64,000 nt of DNA, from the NCBI GenBank assembly GCA_947846985.1, contig CANTUZ010000003.1, forward strand, positions 94,950,674 to 95,014,673, in the 5' to 3' direction. Both the position numbers and the translations under genes were made by a program. This document shows, in pieces, positions 62,102 through 64,000 of the stretch. The stretch is from Fratercula arctica. Lineage: Eukaryota; Chordata; Aves; Charadriiformes; Alcidae. Below the pieces are notes generated by a model. That model did not search any database. It was not told the DNA's origin and saw only the letters and a program-made list of their open reading frames with translations. Within the stretch, counting starts at the first letter, position 1; every line of letters begins with the position of its first letter.

Positions 62102-64000
62102 GTAAGAAACATCTTTGTTTCCTGTCTTATAATAACAGTTTCCTGTGTTATCATAACGGCGTGAACTTTAGCTTTACTGAAAGAGTTATTTTAGATGATT
62201 GTTGCACAGTTTGCGTTTTCCTCAGATATTTATAAACAGGTTTTGTAAAATGAAGAAATCAGACTTCCTTATGTCTGTTCTAAAATAGTCATGTACTAAA
62301 GTAAAATGGTATAAATGATAGAGGCTTTTCATAATTGGATTCCATCCATGAGTACCTTTCTTCTATTGGCAGTATGACAAAGGAAGAATCGTAATCACTA
62401 ACTCGCTGTTTCTCAAATACAGGATTCACAAGCATAGCATCAGAAGCTCTTGCTGGATGATTTAGAATGATCATGACACCTCTATTCATAATTTCAGCAT
62501 CCTCTTAATAGAAGTGCTGGAAAAATAAGATAGAAATAATTTAAAGAGTCAATAATCTCATGATTTAGTAGTGTGTCGATTAAAAAAAAAAACAACTCTC
62601 AGAAGCTAATCAGTTTACTTATGATATATTGGACAAAAAGATGCTTTCATGAGAAAAACTTGAATCAGAAAATGTATCTAAAACCATCCTATCGTAAACA
62701 CTTTTTCTTGGGGGTCAGGATAGCAGCCAAACTTAAATCACTATTCATTCATGTACTTCACAGCAGAGATTTACTGTGTATAAAAGAAGTAGCAATACTC
62801 AGAAGAACATTCTTTAAGAATGAGCTAAGTATAAAGCTAGCACTTGAATATCCAAGGACAGTAAAACTTTTTAAAATGTCTCTTTCTTGGAAGCATCAGG
62901 TATCCCTGACAATCATAGAATATAAACAAATCATTACATTGAGATGCAAAGTTAAAAGAAAAAAAAAAGAAAGAAAAAAATGCATAAGGGAGTTAGAGGG
63001 ATCCAAGAACCAATCTTTATTTTCAAAGTAAAAGACTGAACATTCTTCTTACCATTTTAGTTAAGTCTGTGTAGAACTATATTTTTAAAAGTCGGATAGA
63101 CATACCTAATTCTAAATTCCTAGTAAATCTGTTTTATATTACTCTCCTTTTCCTCCCTTTCCTTCACTGCATCATGGTTAGCGTCATTCTGAGAAAACTG
63201 AAAACAGCCCTGTTTTTTCAAAGGAGGAAAGTCCATTAGTACGGTTTTCTAGAACTAGCTTTTCCCCCACACATGGTCTATATCTTTTTAGAACGCTTAC
63301 TCTCATCCCTTTCACTCAAATTGTGAGGACACACTGCTTTTGAAATTTCCCCACAAAAATCTTTTGTATCCTTGCAGTTTTGACCTAACGAGGGATAGGA
63401 GGGGAGGAGACAGGAGGAACACCCTTCCGCATACAGTAAACCCAAACCCATAATGACATGAAAACAGTTCAATACACTCAAGTCCAGCAGATGGAAGCAA
63501 TCATTGCAATCTCTTCTTCAGGTAGCTGGTAAGGATTGCAAAAGAGAAAAGGAGAGTATGAGTATGGAAAAAACCATAATAAGTATCATGGGAGGAGAAG
63601 GCAGACTTTCAGGAATTTACTTCTTTTTTTCCTGCTCTTATATAAATTGCCTCAGGTCCTGCTGTAACAGGAAAGTATGTAGTACCTCAGCATACTTCGC
63701 AACAGGACTGATTGACTAGCATACAGTATCATTTTCCAATTATTTTCTGACCAAATGTGGTTGGTTTAAGTCTGCATTTCTTCCTGTGATCCTTTGTAAA
63801 GGTGTTTGCTAGCACTAAGGCAATTTCAAGAATAGTTACCTAAAAAACCCAACCCATGTGAAAACAGACTTTTTTCTATGAAAACAGATATTTTTCTATT
63901 GATATCCGATCATGGCTGTATTGTGTTCTCAGACAAGATGAGTTGTGCAATTATGAATCTTGTATCTCAAATGCTGTTCTAAGTGTGTGAAGTCATCAAC
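62102..64000 (+). other. EYS: EYS intron, 5' part, continuing past the window
   Basis: Starts with a strong GTAAG donor. I looked for the next EGF exon (acceptor, phase 1, cysteine-rich frame) on the + strand and found none before the window ends. It contains a 20-bp tandem duplication at 63859-63898 and A-rich runs near 62580 and 62960. ORFs here (for example 62573-63031 and 63504-63719) show no cysteine pattern or known domain and look like chance frames. Confidence 0.7.
63859..63898 (+). repeat. 20-bp tandem duplication in EYS intron
   Basis: Two units beginning TGAAAACAGA and ending TTTTTCTA at 63859 and 63879, with two differences. Confidence 0.93.

Noticed and set aside
62573..63719. 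ORFs after the second EYS exon as possible next EGF exon
   Set aside because: No cysteine spacing of an EGF module and no suitable phase-1 splice sites.
1..64000. CRISPR array, tRNA, rRNA, bacterial or phage genes
   Set aside because: I saw no spaced direct repeats, no tRNA-like cloverleaf and no dense gene arrangement; the sequence is vertebrate nuclear DNA.

Overview
The window looks like ordinary nuclear DNA from a bird, most likely a neoavian species. It is AT-rich and almost free of genes. It carries many pieces of CR1 LINEs, recognised by their 3' tails of repeated ATTCTATG-type words, and several long terminal repeats (LTRs) with typical avian termini (TGTCATGGTTT... when read in reverse). 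There are no operons, ribosome-binding sites or CRISPR arrays. Nearly all open reading frames are chance frames or fall inside repeats.

The only host gene I can support lies at the right end on the + strand: the 5' coding part of EYS (eyes shut homolog), a secreted EGF/laminin-G protein of the photoreceptor matrix. Its first coding exon (leader 58997-59100, coding 59101-59854) encodes a signal peptide, a cysteine-containing N-terminal region and the first EGF modules. A 2,133-bp phase-1 intron follows, then a 114-bp EGF exon (61988-62101). The gene continues beyond base 64000. The 59 kb upstream has no recognisable exon and is either 5' non-coding introns of EYS or the gene-poor region next to it.

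Layout: 1-12 kb, mostly unique AT-rich DNA with an LTR tail (1095-1175), one full LTR (2447-3034) and an ATAAG pentanucleotide array (5917-6009). 12.2-15.4 kb, a long decayed CR1 LINE with endonuclease and reverse transcriptase remnants, split by a reverse-oriented LTR. 15.4-29.4 kb, mostly unique, with two short CR1 tails. 29.4-30.9 kb, what looks like an LTR nested inside another LTR. 31-41 kb, mostly unique with one CR1 fragment. 41.3-43.5 kb, a dense repeat cluster: a CR1 tail, a ~1.1-kb LTR with internal degenerate repeats, and two CR1 pieces of opposite orientation joined by poly-T. 43.5-54.9 kb, sparse CR1 fragments and a second copy of the 2447 LTR. 55.5-55.95 kb, an unassigned GC-richer island. 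59-62 kb, EYS.

I found no convincing undescribed system. The points most worth checking are the EYS leader (two short upstream ORFs and a frame open through the whole exon 5' of the ATG), a stop codon plus AATAAA just after the first EYS donor that could end a short isoform, the nested LTR insertions, and the two GC-rich islands of unknown origin. Repeat boundaries and family names come from reading by eye; no alignment was run.
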